Below are positions 15,934-24,704 of a stretch of DNA of 58,720 nucleotides, piece by piece. Location of the stretch: NCBI RefSeq assembly GCF_002980525.1, contig NZ_PVBQ01000021.1:1-58720 (forward strand), written 5' to 3'. Made by a program: the position numbers and the translations under genes. This DNA is from Sphingobacterium haloxyli (lineage in GTDB: Bacteria > Bacteroidota > Bacteroidia > Sphingobacteriales > Sphingobacteriaceae). Numbering within the stretch: position 1 is the stretch's first letter; every line of letters begins with the position of its first letter. The notes under the pieces are model-generated. The model was not told the origin of the DNA. It made no database searches and worked only from the letters and a program-made list of their open reading frames with translations.

Positions 15934-17277
15934 TTATTTGCTGTCTTTATCCAACTTTTCGAAATCTACGTAAGAGATCTCCTGTGGTTTTAACGTTACG
16001 TTTTCTTTTAGATAATCAAAAACTTTAAGGGCTTTTGCTTCTTCGAAAAGGCGGTTTGCTTGTTCTCTATCTTGTAACAACTGAAGAGCATATTGGCCCA
16101 ATTGTTCATCTGTAGGCTCGTCGTTGATGTTGTACATCTTGATTTGCGCGTAGATGCGCTCTTTCGCCAAGTTAATCACTTCGTCATACTTAACTTCCAA
16201 GTTATTTGCTGTAACGATGCGGTTTTCAATGATTGTCCATCTCAAGTTGCTTAAGAAATCAGCAAAACCTTCATCCAGTTCCTCATCGGAAATATTAGGA
16301 TTCGTCGCTTTCAGCCATTTTTTCAAGAATGCCTCTGGGAATTTGACATCGACTTTCTCCATACCATAAGTATACATGTCGTTACGTAACTTCTGGTCGG
16401 CATTTTGTTTAAAAAGACCTTCAACTTCTTCCTTTACTTTAGCTTCGAACTCTTCTTCTTTTGTCACATCACCCGCAGGGAATAACTTATCAAAGAATTC
16501 TTGGTTTAGGTCGGCTTCTTCCAAACGGTTGATGTTTTTAACAGTCAGCTCAAACTTTGTTACATCTAGATTTTCCGCCTCATCTTCGGTAATGCCTAAG
16601 ATGCGCGCGATATCCGCTACTTTAAAGGCCTTTTTGATGTCGATTTTAACCGTATCATCCTGTTTCAACCCTGTCAAAGCCTTTTTAGTTTTCGCGTCCT
16701 CAATAATATCGGTACGTACAGAAGTTGTTTTTTCAATACCTTCTTCCTTGACTTGTTTCAACGTGGCGTATAGCACATCTCCTTCTTCAGAAACTTCCGG
16801 GTTCGTCATTTTACCGTAGCTGCGGCGAAGATTTTTAACACGCTCCGCTAAGGTAGCATCATCTGCCTTGATGTCGTAAGTTGTAAACGCTGTTTCTTTA
16901 GAGAACGGTGTTTCGAATTCAGGCGCGATACCAATTTCGTATGTAAAGGCAAACGTGTCGTTAAAATCCCAGTTATATTTCGCATCGGCATCATCCTCTA
17001 CAGGAAGAGGTTGTCCCAAAACTTCCAGTTTGTTTTCGCTGATGTATTCCGAAATCTTATCGTTGACCAACTTATTGATTTCATCCAATAAGATCGATTT
17101 CCCGTATGTACGTCTGATGTGTCCCGGAGGAACCATGCCTGGACGGAAACCTGGCAGCTTAGCCTTTTTTGCTTGTTCTTTAATAGCTTTATCTACCGAA
17201 GGGTTGTAATCTTCGGGCGCTAGTTCAACCTTGATGTTCGCGTTGACGTCGTCAACTGTTTGGTGTGAAATATTCAT
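15934..17277 (-). CDS. tig: Trigger factor (ribosome-associated chaperone)
   Basis: A 447-residue ribosome-bound chaperone that shields nascent chains at the exit tunnel. The N-terminal domain carries the ribosome-binding signature LPGFRPGMVPP (about residues 41-51). The middle region (~150-250) corresponds to the FKBP-like PPIase domain but is divergent, as is usual in Bacteroidota. The charged helical C-terminal arms (~270-420) form the substrate cradle. It lies downstream of tRNA-Leu on the same strand, separated by a hairpin. clpP and clpX, the frequent neighbours in other phyla, are not adjacent. Confidence 0.93.
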   Translation of the reverse strand: MNISHQTVDDVNANIKVELAPEDYNPSVDKAIKEQAKKAKLPGFRPGMVPPGHIRRTYGKSILLDEINKLVNDKISEYISENKLEVLGQPLPVEDDADAKYNWDFNDTFAFTYEIGIAPEFETPFSKETAFTTYDIKADDATLAERVKNLRRSYGKMTNPEVSEEGDVLYATLKQVKEEGIEKTTSVRTDIIEDAKTKKALTGLKQDDTVKIDIKKAFKVADIARILGITEDEAENLDVTKFELTVKNINRLEEADLNQEFFDKLFPAGDVTKEEEFEAKVKEEVEGLFKQNADQKLRNDMYTYGMEKVDVKFPEAFLKKWLKATNPNISDEELDEGFADFLSNLRWTIIENRIVTANNLEVKYDEVINLAKERIYAQIKMYNINDEPTDEQLGQYALQLLQDREQANRLFEEAKALKVFDYLKENVTLKPQEISYVDFEKLDKDSK

Positions 17278-17303
17278 ACTCTCGTTTCGCTTTTACGCAT
17301 TTT

Positions 17304-17342
17304 ACAAAAAAAATCCTCCCGAGTTTATTAAGTTCGGGAGGA
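17304..17342 (-). terminator. Terminator of tRNA-Leu
   Basis: Read on the minus strand, a ~10-bp GC-rich stem (TTCGGGAGGA family, 17314-17322 pairing with 17333-17342) is followed directly by a run of T (complement of 17306-17313). It is eight bases past the tRNA. Confidence 0.8.
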
Positions 17343-17349
17343 CATCAAG

Positions 17350-17431
17350 TGCGGAAGAAGGGACTCGAACCCCCACGCCTTTCGGCGCCAGATCCTAAGT
17401 CTGGTGCGGCTACCAATTACGCCACTTCCGC
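17350..17431 (-). tRNA. tRNA-Leu (anticodon UAG)
   Basis: Reading the minus strand gives a full class II tRNA of 82 bases. The acceptor stem GCGGAAG pairs with CTTCCGC, and the D arm is GCGTAATTGGTAGCCGC. The anticodon stem-loop CCAGACTTAGGATCTGG has anticodon TAG, the long variable arm GCGCCGAAAGGCGT is typical of Leu, and the T arm is GGGGGTTCGAGTCCC. The discriminator is A. The 3' CCA is not encoded and must be added post-transcriptionally. Confidence 0.95.
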
Positions 17432-17559
17432 AGTTATTAGGACTTTTATTGTGGCACAAAGATAGTAAGCCTCCTGTTATCTTGCAAGATTTTTTTGGAT
17501 TATTTTATAAAAATAAAAAAAACATATTTTACGCTTGTATAAATGCTTTGTATTCATTT

Positions 17560-17581
17560 ACTTTGTTTTTCAAAGTACTTT
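17560..17581. promoter_or_regulatory. Operator copy 1: ACTTTG-N5-CAAAGT-ACTTT
   Basis: A perfect 6-bp inverted repeat ACTTTG/CAAAGT with a 5-base spacer, immediately followed by ACTTT so that AAAGTACTTT is itself a palindrome. It lies 57 bases upstream of the membrane-protein/regulator operon. The same arrangement recurs at 18576-18597 upstream of creD. It is probably bound by the winged-helix protein encoded at 18258. Confidence 0.7.
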
Positions 17582-17637
17582 ATTTGTTTGTACAGATAGT
17601 TGTTGAAGGAGATAAATAGATACATTATTATTCACAT

Positions 17638-18255
17638 ATGGATCAGCAGGATTTAATAAAAGAAATAGGGCATATCCGCTCGATGATGGAAAAATCGTCC
17701 AAGGTGTTATCTATTTCGGGACTTTCTGGAGTACTGATCGGTATTTACGCATTGCTTGGAGCCGCGGCAGGTTATGTTGTCGTATACGGTTTCGATAGTC
17801 GCTTTAATTATCGGGACCATTATGTTACCGAGCCAGCTGTTATTAATAACCTCATGGGTATCGCGCTGACCGTTTTAATTGCTTCTTTAACTACAGGTCT
17901 TTGGATGGCACGTAAAAAAGCAAAGAAGAATCGTCAGCACATTTGGAATCCATCTAGTAAAGCGATGCTACTGGCCATGGCGATTCCATTGATAGCAGGC
18001 GGACTGTTCTCGTTAGTGCTGCTTTCAAAAGGTTATTTTAGTTTAATAGGTGCAACACTTCTTATTTTTTATGGTTTATCTTTAACATCTGGAGGTATTT
18101 ACACCTTTAAAGAAGTACGTTGGCTAGGCGTACTGGAGATTTTGTTAGGATTATTCGCGTTATTGTTCCCTGGCTATGGATTGTGGTTTTGGGCGGTTGG
18201 ATTTGGCGTATTGCACATCATTTATGGTTTCATTGTACATAAAAGATACGAGTAG
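17638..18255 (+). CDS. Six-helix membrane protein of the creD regulator operon, function unknown
   Basis: A 205-residue inner-membrane protein. A short cytosolic N-terminus (MDQQDLIKEIGHIRSMMEKS) precedes predicted helices at about 24-50, 71-91, 109-130, 134-157, 162-178 and 180-199. There is a basic loop ARKKAKKNRQ after helix 2. It has no catalytic motif. The gene is followed after two bases by the winged-helix regulator gene, so the membrane protein may sense an envelope state and relay it to, or sequester, the regulator; that is inference. An operator-like inverted repeat lies in its promoter region. Confidence 0.75.
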   Translation: MDQQDLIKEIGHIRSMMEKSSKVLSISGLSGVLIGIYALLGAAAGYVVVYGFDSRFNYRDHYVTEPAVINNLMGIALTVLIASLTTGLWMARKKAKKNRQHIWNPSSKAMLLAMAIPLIAGGLFSLVLLSKGYFSLIGATLLIFYGLSLTSGGIYTFKEVRWLGVLEILLGLFALLFPGYGLWFWAVGFGVLHIIYGFIVHKRYE

Positions 18256-18257
18256 TA

Positions 18258-18560
18258 GTGGGTTTGGATTTTTCTCTATATGATAAGGTATTCGAAAATC
18301 GTATACGTCTACAGATCATGAGCGTACTTATGGCAAATGATTCGTACGATTTCAGTTCGCTCAAGGAAGCGTTGGAAGTGACCGATGGCAATCTGGCGTC
18401 CAATCTAAAAACGTTAGAGAAAGAGGGGTATATAAGCGTAGAGAAAAGTTTTGTTGATCGAAAGCCCAATACGCGATATGAGCGGACTGAAAAGGGTGTC
18501 AAAGCCTTTGAAAACCATTTGACAGCGTTAGAAAATTTAATAAAACAACAATATAAATAA
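18258..18560 (+). CDS. Winged-helix transcriptional regulator (HTH_34 / ArsR-like)
   Basis: A 100-residue one-domain DNA-binding protein starting with GTG (alternative TTG two codons on). IRLQIMSVLMANDSYDFSSLKEALEVTDGNLASNLKTLEKEGYISVEKSF has the winged-helix pattern: helix 3 in TDGNLASNLKTLEKEGYI and the wing in RKPNTRYERTEKGVKAFENHL. The family resembles PF13601 regulators. It lies two bases after the membrane-protein gene and 52 bases before creD. The inverted repeats upstream of both transcription units are the likely sites of autoregulation and creD control. Confidence 0.87.
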   Translation: MGLDFSLYDKVFENRIRLQIMSVLMANDSYDFSSLKEALEVTDGNLASNLKTLEKEGYISVEKSFVDRKPNTRYERTEKGVKAFENHLTALENLIKQQYK

Positions 18561-18575
18561 TTTTTTTACCCACAA

Positions 18576-18597
18576 ACTTTGAAATTCAAAGTACTTT
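18576..18597. promoter_or_regulatory. Operator copy 2: ACTTTG-N5-CAAAGT-ACTTT upstream of creD
   Basis: Identical half sites and spacing to copy 1 (17560-17581), including the TTC before CAAAGT minus one base and the trailing ACTTT. It lies 16 bases before the creD ATG, where a bound repressor would block initiation or early elongation. Confidence 0.7.
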
Positions 18598-18612
18598 TAA
18601 AAACAAAAAAAC

Positions 18613-20088
18613 ATGGAAAATCAAAACAATCCACCCGCATTTCCACCGTCTCAACCTACCTTTTTTGAACGGTTGGCTAATTCTGTCATCTTGAAATTAG
18701 GGATTATTCTCTTTTTGGTTCTGCTCTTGCTTATTCCCATGGAGAGCGTCAAGGATTTAATAAGAGAACGTAAAAACAGGGATCAGTCCGTCAGCAACGA
18801 AATAGCCAGCAAATGGGGTGATAAACAAGTTGTTTCCGGACCTGTTATTGGAATCCCCTATACCTATTCCTATAGCGTGAACACCACCGATGAAAAGGGT
18901 AAAATTACCGTAGAAAACCATGTCGAAAAAGATTACGTCTTTCTCGTTTCGAAAAAACTCGATGTGGAATCTACAGTAGAGCCCACCTATTTGAAGCGAG
19001 GGATCTATCAAACGGTCGTTTATAACGCAACAGTGGCGTTGCGTGGCGAATTCGATGAAATAGACTTGGTCAGACTGGATTTGAATCCGGAGGATCTAGC
19101 ATGGGAAAACGCAAAGGTATTTATTGGACTAAGTGACCTAAAAGGTATAAAAGCGATTCCGAAACTGAGCATGGGGCAGGATGAGGTGGAATTTGAAGTT
19201 GGTAATGCCGATGTGGCACTCTTTGAGCAGACGATGGTCGCCAATGTAGATTTATCGGATAGATCGACTAAAAACGAATTTGAGATAAATTTAGATATAC
19301 GAGGATCGCGAAATCTGACTGTTTTTCCGACCAGCAACGAGACCAGCATAGTCGTTTCTGGTACATGGGATAACCCCAGCTTTAACGGCGGATTTTTACC
19401 GGAAGATCGGGCTATTTCAGAACAGGACTTTACGGCCAAATGGCGGATTCCGAGCTTCAGCCGAAAATTTCCACAGCAGTGGAAAGGGGCGCGAGGTCGT
19501 ATGTACCAAATAATGAACTATGAGGTCACCGATGCAGATTATTATCCTGCTACTGCTACAACAGTGCCCTATTCCGCTTCTTCTGAACCAAATGTGCACC
19601 TATCTACAGAACAAGATATGGTACAAGTCAATTTTCTAGAGTCTGTCAATAACTACCAAAGAACCACACGCGTTGCTAAATATGGTATTTTGGTGGTGCT
19701 TTTAACGTTTACGTCGTTGTTCTTCACCGAAGTCATTAAGAAGCAACGGGTGCATATTGTCCAATATGTATTAATTGGCTGTGCTATGGTGCTGTTCTAT
19801 TCACTATTATTGTCATTAAGTGAGTATATTGGGTTTAACTTTGCTTATCTGATTGCTGCGTTAGCCACGATTATTCTCATTTCATCATTTATCTTTGGTA
19901 TCACAAGAGACAAAAAGATTGCGTTTATTTTCAGCGGTATCCTTTCTGCCTTCTACGTCTTTATTTACTCATTGATGCAGTTACAGGATTATTCTCTGAT
20001 TGTCGGTACAATAGGTGTGTTTGTGATCCTAGCTTTATTGATGAGGCTATCCATTCGCGTGAATTGGTATCAGTTTGAGAGGAAATAA
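18613..20088 (+). CDS. creD: Cell envelope integrity inner-membrane protein CreD
   Basis: A 491-residue CreD-family protein. One N-terminal helix (~24-44, VILKLGIILFLVLLLLIPMES) is followed by a large periplasmic domain (~45-350) with the conserved GPVIGIPYTY and a C-terminal WRIPSFSRKFPQQW. Four to five helices run from ~355 to the end, starting AKYGILVVLLTFTSLFFTEVI. CreD is part of envelope and beta-lactam stress responses in Proteobacteria under CreBC. Here no CreBC is present, and the adjacent winged-helix regulator with its operator probably replaces it. Confidence 0.9.
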   Translation: MENQNNPPAFPPSQPTFFERLANSVILKLGIILFLVLLLLIPMESVKDLIRERKNRDQSVSNEIASKWGDKQVVSGPVIGIPYTYSYSVNTTDEKGKITVENHVEKDYVFLVSKKLDVESTVEPTYLKRGIYQTVVYNATVALRGEFDEIDLVRLDLNPEDLAWENAKVFIGLSDLKGIKAIPKLSMGQDEVEFEVGNADVALFEQTMVANVDLSDRSTKNEFEINLDIRGSRNLTVFPTSNETSIVVSGTWDNPSFNGGFLPEDRAISEQDFTAKWRIPSFSRKFPQQWKGARGRMYQIMNYEVTDADYYPATATTVPYSASSEPNVHLSTEQDMVQVNFLESVNNYQRTTRVAKYGILVVLLTFTSLFFTEVIKKQRVHIVQYVLIGCAMVLFYSLLLSLSEYIGFNFAYLIAALATIILISSFIFGITRDKKIAFIFSGILSAFYVFIYSLMQLQDYSLIVGTIGVFVILALLMRLSIRVNWYQFERK

Positions 20089-20097
20089 CTTTCTTCT

Positions 20098-20155
20098 CTT
20101 CTTTTTCCCCGTGAAAAAGAAGCAAAACCGACCAACGGGAGCTCATGAACACCAA
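20098..20155 (+). repeat. Composite repeat type 1 (hairpin plus 32-base tail), copy 1
   Basis: Hairpin CTTCTTTTTC (20098-20107) with GAAAAAGAAG (20113-20122), directly followed by a 32-base tail (20124-20155) containing ACCGACC and GAGCTCATGAA. The tail matches 32368-32400 in reverse complement with few changes, and there too a T-rich hairpin abuts the same end. It follows creD by 10 bases and can act as its terminator. Confidence 0.65.
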
Positions 20156-20353
20156 AGTAAACACAAGTTCATAAAACTCCCCACTTTAAAATTTGATGCG
20201 ACCCTCTACCCCGCACTTCTCCCGCATCGAGAATAGTTTTGAATGGAGAGATAGTGCGTCAATAATATTTCTGCAATTTCAAAATTTTTATATATGGGAT
20301 TACTAGGTTAATAGGGGGGAATACAATTGCATGAACCCCTCCTTAACTTTACT

Positions 20354-20452
20354 TGTCGCATCCAGATATTTGAGGTATGTAGAAATTCGCCCTTAGTACT
20401 ATCCGTGATCTCAAATATCTGAAGCGACGACTTTTTTTGAGAGAAAAAAAGT
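20354..20452 (-). repeat. Composite repeat type 2 (77-base core plus hairpin), copy 1
   Basis: The 77-base core (20354-20430) matches the reverse complement of 27463-27539 at about 67 of 77 positions by eye, without gaps. The core is itself an imperfect inverted repeat (arms near AGATATTTGAG and CTCAAATATCT). It abuts the hairpin ACTTTTTTT/AAAAAAAGT (20430-20452), as the other copy abuts a similar hairpin. Confidence 0.72.
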
Positions 20453-20556
20453 ATAAGCTATGCCGCGGCTTGAGCGACACAAAAAAATTATAAAGAAAAC
20501 TCGATTTTTAAATCGAAGCTACATTTCCTATCTTGCGATGAAAAAGAACAAACTTT

Positions 20557-22653
20557 ATGGATAAAATTTCAATTTTAGCCTGTACTATGATCGTGAGTAC
20601 CTTGTCTTTCGGACAGGAGAATTCGAATATGAGAGTAAAAAGACCGGTGACAACAAATAAAGTATATCATTTGAAAAAAGAAGTGATGACCCCGGAAAAA
20701 CTGTGGGAACTGGGACGTGTATCAGCAGAAGGGCTATCGGCAGATGGCAAATGGTTGGTGTACGGTGTATCCAATTATACGTTCGGCGAGAATAAATCAG
20801 AAAAAAACCTCTATGTCATTCCAATAAAAGGAGGAGAACCAGTCCAATTCACGCAGGAAGAAGGTGGTGAATCAGTAGTCCAGATAAATAACGATGGCGA
20901 AGTCATTTATCTGTTTAAAGAACAGTTATGGTCAAAACCGTTGGCCGGGGGCGAAGCGAAACAGCTAACAGATATAGAAGGTGGGTTGGCAAATGTGAAG
21001 TTATCCCCAGATGGGAAACAGATCCTCTTTAGCCGGGCCGTGCTCATTCATCCTTACCACAGTAAAGATAAATACAGCGATTTACCCAAGTCAGATGTCT
21101 ATATTTATGACGATTTAGATTATAGACATTGGGATACTTTTAATGATGGTCGTTTTAGTCATCCGTTTATAGCCCCTTATGATAACGGTAAGGTGGGAGA
21201 GCCGTTGGATATTTTGGAAGGCGAACCGTTCTACAGTCCGCAAGCGCCCTTTGGGGGGGCGGACGATTTTACTTGGACGCCAGATGGCAAAGCCGTACTA
21301 TATGTATGCAAGAAGAGATTTGGGAAAGAATATGCCTCCAGCACCAATACGGATATATACCGATACGATGTAGCCAGCAAAGTAACCACTAATCTTACGG
21401 AGGGCATGAACGGTTATGACACACATCCTATATATAGTCCGAACGGGCAGCAACTAGCTTGGCTTAGCATGAAAACTGACGGCTACGAAGCTGATAAAAA
21501 TGATATTATCATTTTCGATAAGGCAACAACACAACGCAAAAATTTGACGGCACACTGGGACGGAACGGTTAATTCCTATATATGGAGCAAAGATGGTAGG
21601 AAGATATATTTTACAGCTCCGGTTCGTGGCACGGTACAGCTGTTTGAAGTAGAGCTGCCGAAAAGTTCTACGCAGAATACGTTGTCCAGCATAACGCAAA
21701 TCAGTGAAGGTAAATTCGATATTGCGGGTATTGTCGGAGAGGTAGATGGCGGTTTAATTGTGACATCTACGACCATGACGCGCGCTGCGGAAATATATCG
21801 TTACGATTTCAAAAAGAGAGCTTTGGGAGCTATCACCAAGGTAAACGACAATATTTACAGCCATTTAGCAGAAACAGAAGTAGAAGGACGCTTTACCAAG
21901 GCCTCGGATGGTGAAGGACTATTCTCCTGGGTTATCTATCCACCAAATTTCGATCCTACTAAAAAGTATCCGACTTTGTTGTATTGCCAGGGCGGCCCGC
22001 AGGGCGCGTTGACACAAACCTATTCCTATCGTTGGAATTTCCAACTGATGGCCTCGCAAGGTTATATCGTGATTATGCCAAACCGTCGGGGAATGCCAGG
22101 CTGGGGTGTGAAATGGAACGAGGATATCTCTAAAGACTGGGGTGGCCAGGCGATTAAAGATTATCTGTCGGCGATCGACGATTTAGCGAAGGAACCGTAC
22201 GTTGATAATGCGCGCATCGCTGCGGTTGGCGCGAGCTACGGCGGATATTCAGTATTTCAGCTGGCAGGTGTGCACGAAGGCCGATTTAAATCGTTTATTT
22301 CGCATTGTGGGTTGTTTGACATGACGTCTTGGTACGGAACAACAGAAGAACTATTCTTTGCGAATCACGATTTAGGTGGGCCATATTGGGATAAAAACAA
22401 TGCGAAAACATATACAGATTTTAATCCCATAACGCATGTAGATAAATGGAACACACCGATCTTAATTTTCCAGGGTGGGAAAGATTACCGCGTGCCAATA
22501 GGACAGGGTTTGGCAGCTTTCCAAGCCGCCCAGCTAAAAAACATCAAAAGTCGTTTGGTTTATCTTCCAGACGAAAATCATTGGGTACTCTCGGGGCATA
22601 ATGCGCTGGTATGGCAACGCGAGTTCTTTGGCTGGCTGAAGGAGACCTTATAA
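20557..22653 (+). CDS. S9 family serine peptidase (prolyl oligopeptidase / acylaminoacyl-peptidase type)
   Basis: A 698-residue secreted peptidase. A Sec-type signal (MDKISILACTMIVSTLSFGQ) precedes a beta-propeller (~50-440) with repeated WD40/PD40-like units (LSPDGKQILFS, WTPDGKAVLYV, YSPNGQQLAWLS, WSKDGRKIYFT) and an alpha/beta-hydrolase domain (~450-698). The catalytic triad is visible: S560 in GASYGGYS, D643 in GGKDYRVP and H675 in ENHWVL. Family enzymes cleave short peptides, so it probably trims peptides in the periplasm. It is preceded by a repeat-rich gap and is monocistronic. Confidence 0.93.
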   Translation: MDKISILACTMIVSTLSFGQENSNMRVKRPVTTNKVYHLKKEVMTPEKLWELGRVSAEGLSADGKWLVYGVSNYTFGENKSEKNLYVIPIKGGEPVQFTQEEGGESVVQINNDGEVIYLFKEQLWSKPLAGGEAKQLTDIEGGLANVKLSPDGKQILFSRAVLIHPYHSKDKYSDLPKSDVYIYDDLDYRHWDTFNDGRFSHPFIAPYDNGKVGEPLDILEGEPFYSPQAPFGGADDFTWTPDGKAVLYVCKKRFGKEYASSTNTDIYRYDVASKVTTNLTEGMNGYDTHPIYSPNGQQLAWLSMKTDGYEADKNDIIIFDKATTQRKNLTAHWDGTVNSYIWSKDGRKIYFTAPVRGTVQLFEVELPKSSTQNTLSSITQISEGKFDIAGIVGEVDGGLIVTSTTMTRAAEIYRYDFKKRALGAITKVNDNIYSHLAETEVEGRFTKASDGEGLFSWVIYPPNFDPTKKYPTLLYCQGGPQGALTQTYSYRWNFQLMASQGYIVIMPNRRGMPGWGVKWNEDISKDWGGQAIKDYLSAIDDLAKEPYVDNARIAAVGASYGGYSVFQLAGVHEGRFKSFISHCGLFDMTSWYGTTEELFFANHDLGGPYWDKNNAKTYTDFNPITHVDKWNTPILIFQGGKDYRVPIGQGLAAFQAAQLKNIKSRLVYLPDENHWVLSGHNALVWQREFFGWLKETL

Positions 22654-22696
22654 CAGAAGGGGTTCGAGTAATAAGCTCGAACCCCTTTTGTTATGA

Positions 22697-23644
22697 TTAT
22701 TTCGTATCTTTTTTTCCGAAAATACTTAGACGGATATATTTGCCAGGCCTTTCCTCTACATCCTTAATTAAGTTATCAAGGCTTTCGGAAGCGTGGTTAA
22801 GATTATGGTAAAGTTTTTCATCATTTAATAATAAGCCGATAGACCCTTCGCCATTATTAATCTTGGTGGTAATAACTTCCACGTTTTTCATGACCTGAGT
22901 AGCGTTGTCGATCGTTGACTTGATTTCTGTCTTGGAAAGGTCATCGGACAAGCTGTCTAGATTTGTAAGAATATTGTTGATTTTGGTGTTATTTTTTTGG
23001 AAATTATTGGTAATGGACTCGAGATTTTGCATGATTCTGGCGAATCGGATTTTTTCCGACCCCATCAATCCTTCCACATCACTGGTAATCGCTTCCATGT
23101 TTCGCAACGAAATGGAAATACTGCGTAAACTGCTTTTAAAATCACGCTGAAACTCAACATCTAATGCTGTGTTCACCGCAGAAAGTACGGAGTCTAACTT
23201 GACGACGAGGTTTTCTATTTTTAGTTGCAGGGGCTCCACCTTCTCCAATAAATTTGCTTGTACGTCCGATAGGAGCGGATCGCCGCTTTTCGCCATGGTT
23301 TTACTATTGCCCAACTGGAATACAATGGCCTTGCTTCCTAAAAGGTCAGCGCTTACAATGCGGGCAACTGTATTGGAAGGGATATCATACTCACTTTTAA
23401 TTTTAAAGTGCGTACGGATCTTGCCATTTTCCAAAAGTCTCATTTCCGATACACGTCCGATTTGGTAACCGCTGACGACGACAGGTTTAGAGATGGTTAA
23501 ACCATCCACATTGTCATAGTCCGTGTAAAACACGTTTTCACGGGAAAACACATCATTTCCCTTCAAGAAATTATAACCTATGAACAAGAGGGTGAGCGCA
23601 ACCACGGTAATAATACCGACTTTCGTTTCGTTTGATATTTTCAA
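22697..23644 (-). CDS. MlaD/MCE-domain phospholipid transport protein
   Basis: A 315-residue periplasmic protein anchored by one N-terminal helix (residues ~8-27, VGIITVVALTLLFIGYNFL). A single MCE domain follows (~36-115; YTDYDNVDGLTISKPVVVSGYQIGRVSEMRL), then a long alpha-helical coiled-coil tail (~130-300). Such proteins form hexameric tunnels that move phospholipids between membranes with an MlaEF ABC transporter. mlaE and mlaF are not in this window. It lies downstream of the amidase gene on the same strand with a 65-base gap and is probably co-transcribed with it. Confidence 0.88.
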   Translation of the reverse strand: MKISNETKVGIITVVALTLLFIGYNFLKGNDVFSRENVFYTDYDNVDGLTISKPVVVSGYQIGRVSEMRLLENGKIRTHFKIKSEYDIPSNTVARIVSADLLGSKAIVFQLGNSKTMAKSGDPLLSDVQANLLEKVEPLQLKIENLVVKLDSVLSAVNTALDVEFQRDFKSSLRSISISLRNMEAITSDVEGLMGSEKIRFARIMQNLESITNNFQKNNTKINNILTNLDSLSDDLSKTEIKSTIDNATQVMKNVEVITTKINNGEGSIGLLLNDEKLYHNLNHASESLDNLIKDVEERPGKYIRLSIFGKKDTK

Positions 23645-23709
23645 AATATATCTAGCTTGGGTAAATTAAATCCATTATATGTTTAACAACAAACGAATGT
23701 AACAAATGT

Positions 23710-24543
23710 TTATCGTTCAGCCGCGGTTTTGTACGTTTTAATTGCATCAAATAAGTTCTGAACTATCTCTTTTTGACCCGCCGTTGACAACATATAATTT
23801 TCTTCGGTAGAGCTGCTCATAAAACCAAGCTCGGTCAGCACAGCCGGCATACCCGCGGTAGAAAGTACCGCTAGAGATTGCTCTTTAACACCCCTGTCGG
23901 GACGATTGGATGTAGAGAACTTGTCCTGCATTAGGGAAGCCAATTTGATGCTTTCCCTACGGTATTGGTTTTTCATCAATTGGAAGACAATCATGCTAGA
24001 TGGATCCTTCGGGTCAAAGCCACCATAGTTTTCTTCGTAATTGTCTTCTAACAAAATCGAAGCGTTCTCCCGAATAGCAGCGTCTTGTTGTCCTAGACGA
24101 TTATATCCGCACACTAACGTTTCTGTCCCCCTGGCGGGCGACCGGCGCGTTGCGGCGGCATTGCAATGAATGGAGATAAAAAGATCCGCTTTATGTTTGT
24201 TTGCCAACGCCGGCCGCTCGTACAACGGGATAAATATATCGGTCTTACGTGTGTAGACAACTTTTACTCCAGGGAGCTCATCTTCTATTTTTTTTCCTAG
24301 CTTTAAAGCCACTTGAAGGGCAATATCCTTCTCATTAGATCTCGCGCCTCTTGCGCCAGGGTCTCTTCCACCGTGACCAGGGTCAAGCACGATCATACGG
24401 ACCGGTTGTCCGGCAGCTTTTGGTTCCTGCCTTGGGGGCGAGTCGGGAGAAGCGAGAGGAGTAATGGATGAAGTTGTTACCGTCAACGTAAAAATCGTAG
24501 CCACAAATAAGGTCAGCCTTTTTACATTTAAATTTCTCGTCAT
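23710..24543 (-). CDS. N-acetylmuramoyl-L-alanine amidase (Amidase_3)
   Basis: A zinc amidase that cuts the stem peptide from MurNAc, needed for daughter-cell separation. It has 277 residues with an N-terminal signal (~1-30) and a Pro-rich linker. The Amidase_3 fold carries the zinc ligands H57 (LDPGHGGRDPGA), E71 (SNEKDIAL) and H126 (ISIHCNAA), and the catalytic Glu lies in LTELGFMSS. It is divergent from lptD. The divergent amidase/lptD layout is common in Bacteroidota, to my knowledge. A minus-strand TACCTTTG (complement of 24584-24591) may be its -7 element. Confidence 0.93.
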   Translation of the reverse strand: MTRNLNVKRLTLFVATIFTLTVTTSSITPLASPDSPPRQEPKAAGQPVRMIVLDPGHGGRDPGARGARSNEKDIALQVALKLGKKIEDELPGVKVVYTRKTDIFIPLYERPALANKHKADLFISIHCNAAATRRSPARGTETLVCGYNRLGQQDAAIRENASILLEDNYEENYGGFDPKDPSSMIVFQLMKNQYRRESIKLASLMQDKFSTSNRPDRGVKEQSLAVLSTAGMPAVLTELGFMSSSTEENYMLSTAGQKEIVQNLFDAIKTYKTAAER

Positions 24544-24649
24544 GTGTATTATATCCTTGTATATCCTCGTTTAAAATATGCTACAAAGGTAGTCTAAAAT
24601 TTATTTTTTATTAACGTTTGTCTGTCGCGCTTTCTAAATCTTTTTTGCC

Positions 24650-24657
24650 TATTTTTG
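24650..24657 (+). promoter_or_regulatory. Probable -7 promoter element of lptD
   Basis: TATTTTTG matches TAnnTTTG 48 bases before the lptD start. There is no well-placed TTTG at -33, so the call is moderate. Confidence 0.45.
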
Positions 24658-24704
24658 CCGACAGGTAGTTTTAGTAAACACAAAAATAACATTCATAATT
24701 AACA

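Larger units (their letters stand above)
20089..20556. other. 468-base intergenic region built from dispersed hairpin repeats
   Basis: This gap holds two composite repeats in opposite orientation (20098-20155 and 20354-20452). Between them is the motif TTAATAGGGGGGAATACAATTG (20308-20329), also found in variant form at 27548-27569. A short palindrome TCGATTT-TT-AAATCGA lies at 20501-20516 ahead of the peptidase gene. No protein-coding frame is convincing. Confidence 0.6.

Noticed and set aside
20501..20516. Operator palindrome TCGATTT-TT-AAATCGA before the S9 peptidase gene
   Set aside because: A single AT-rich palindrome in an already repeat-rich gap, with no second copy and no candidate regulator.
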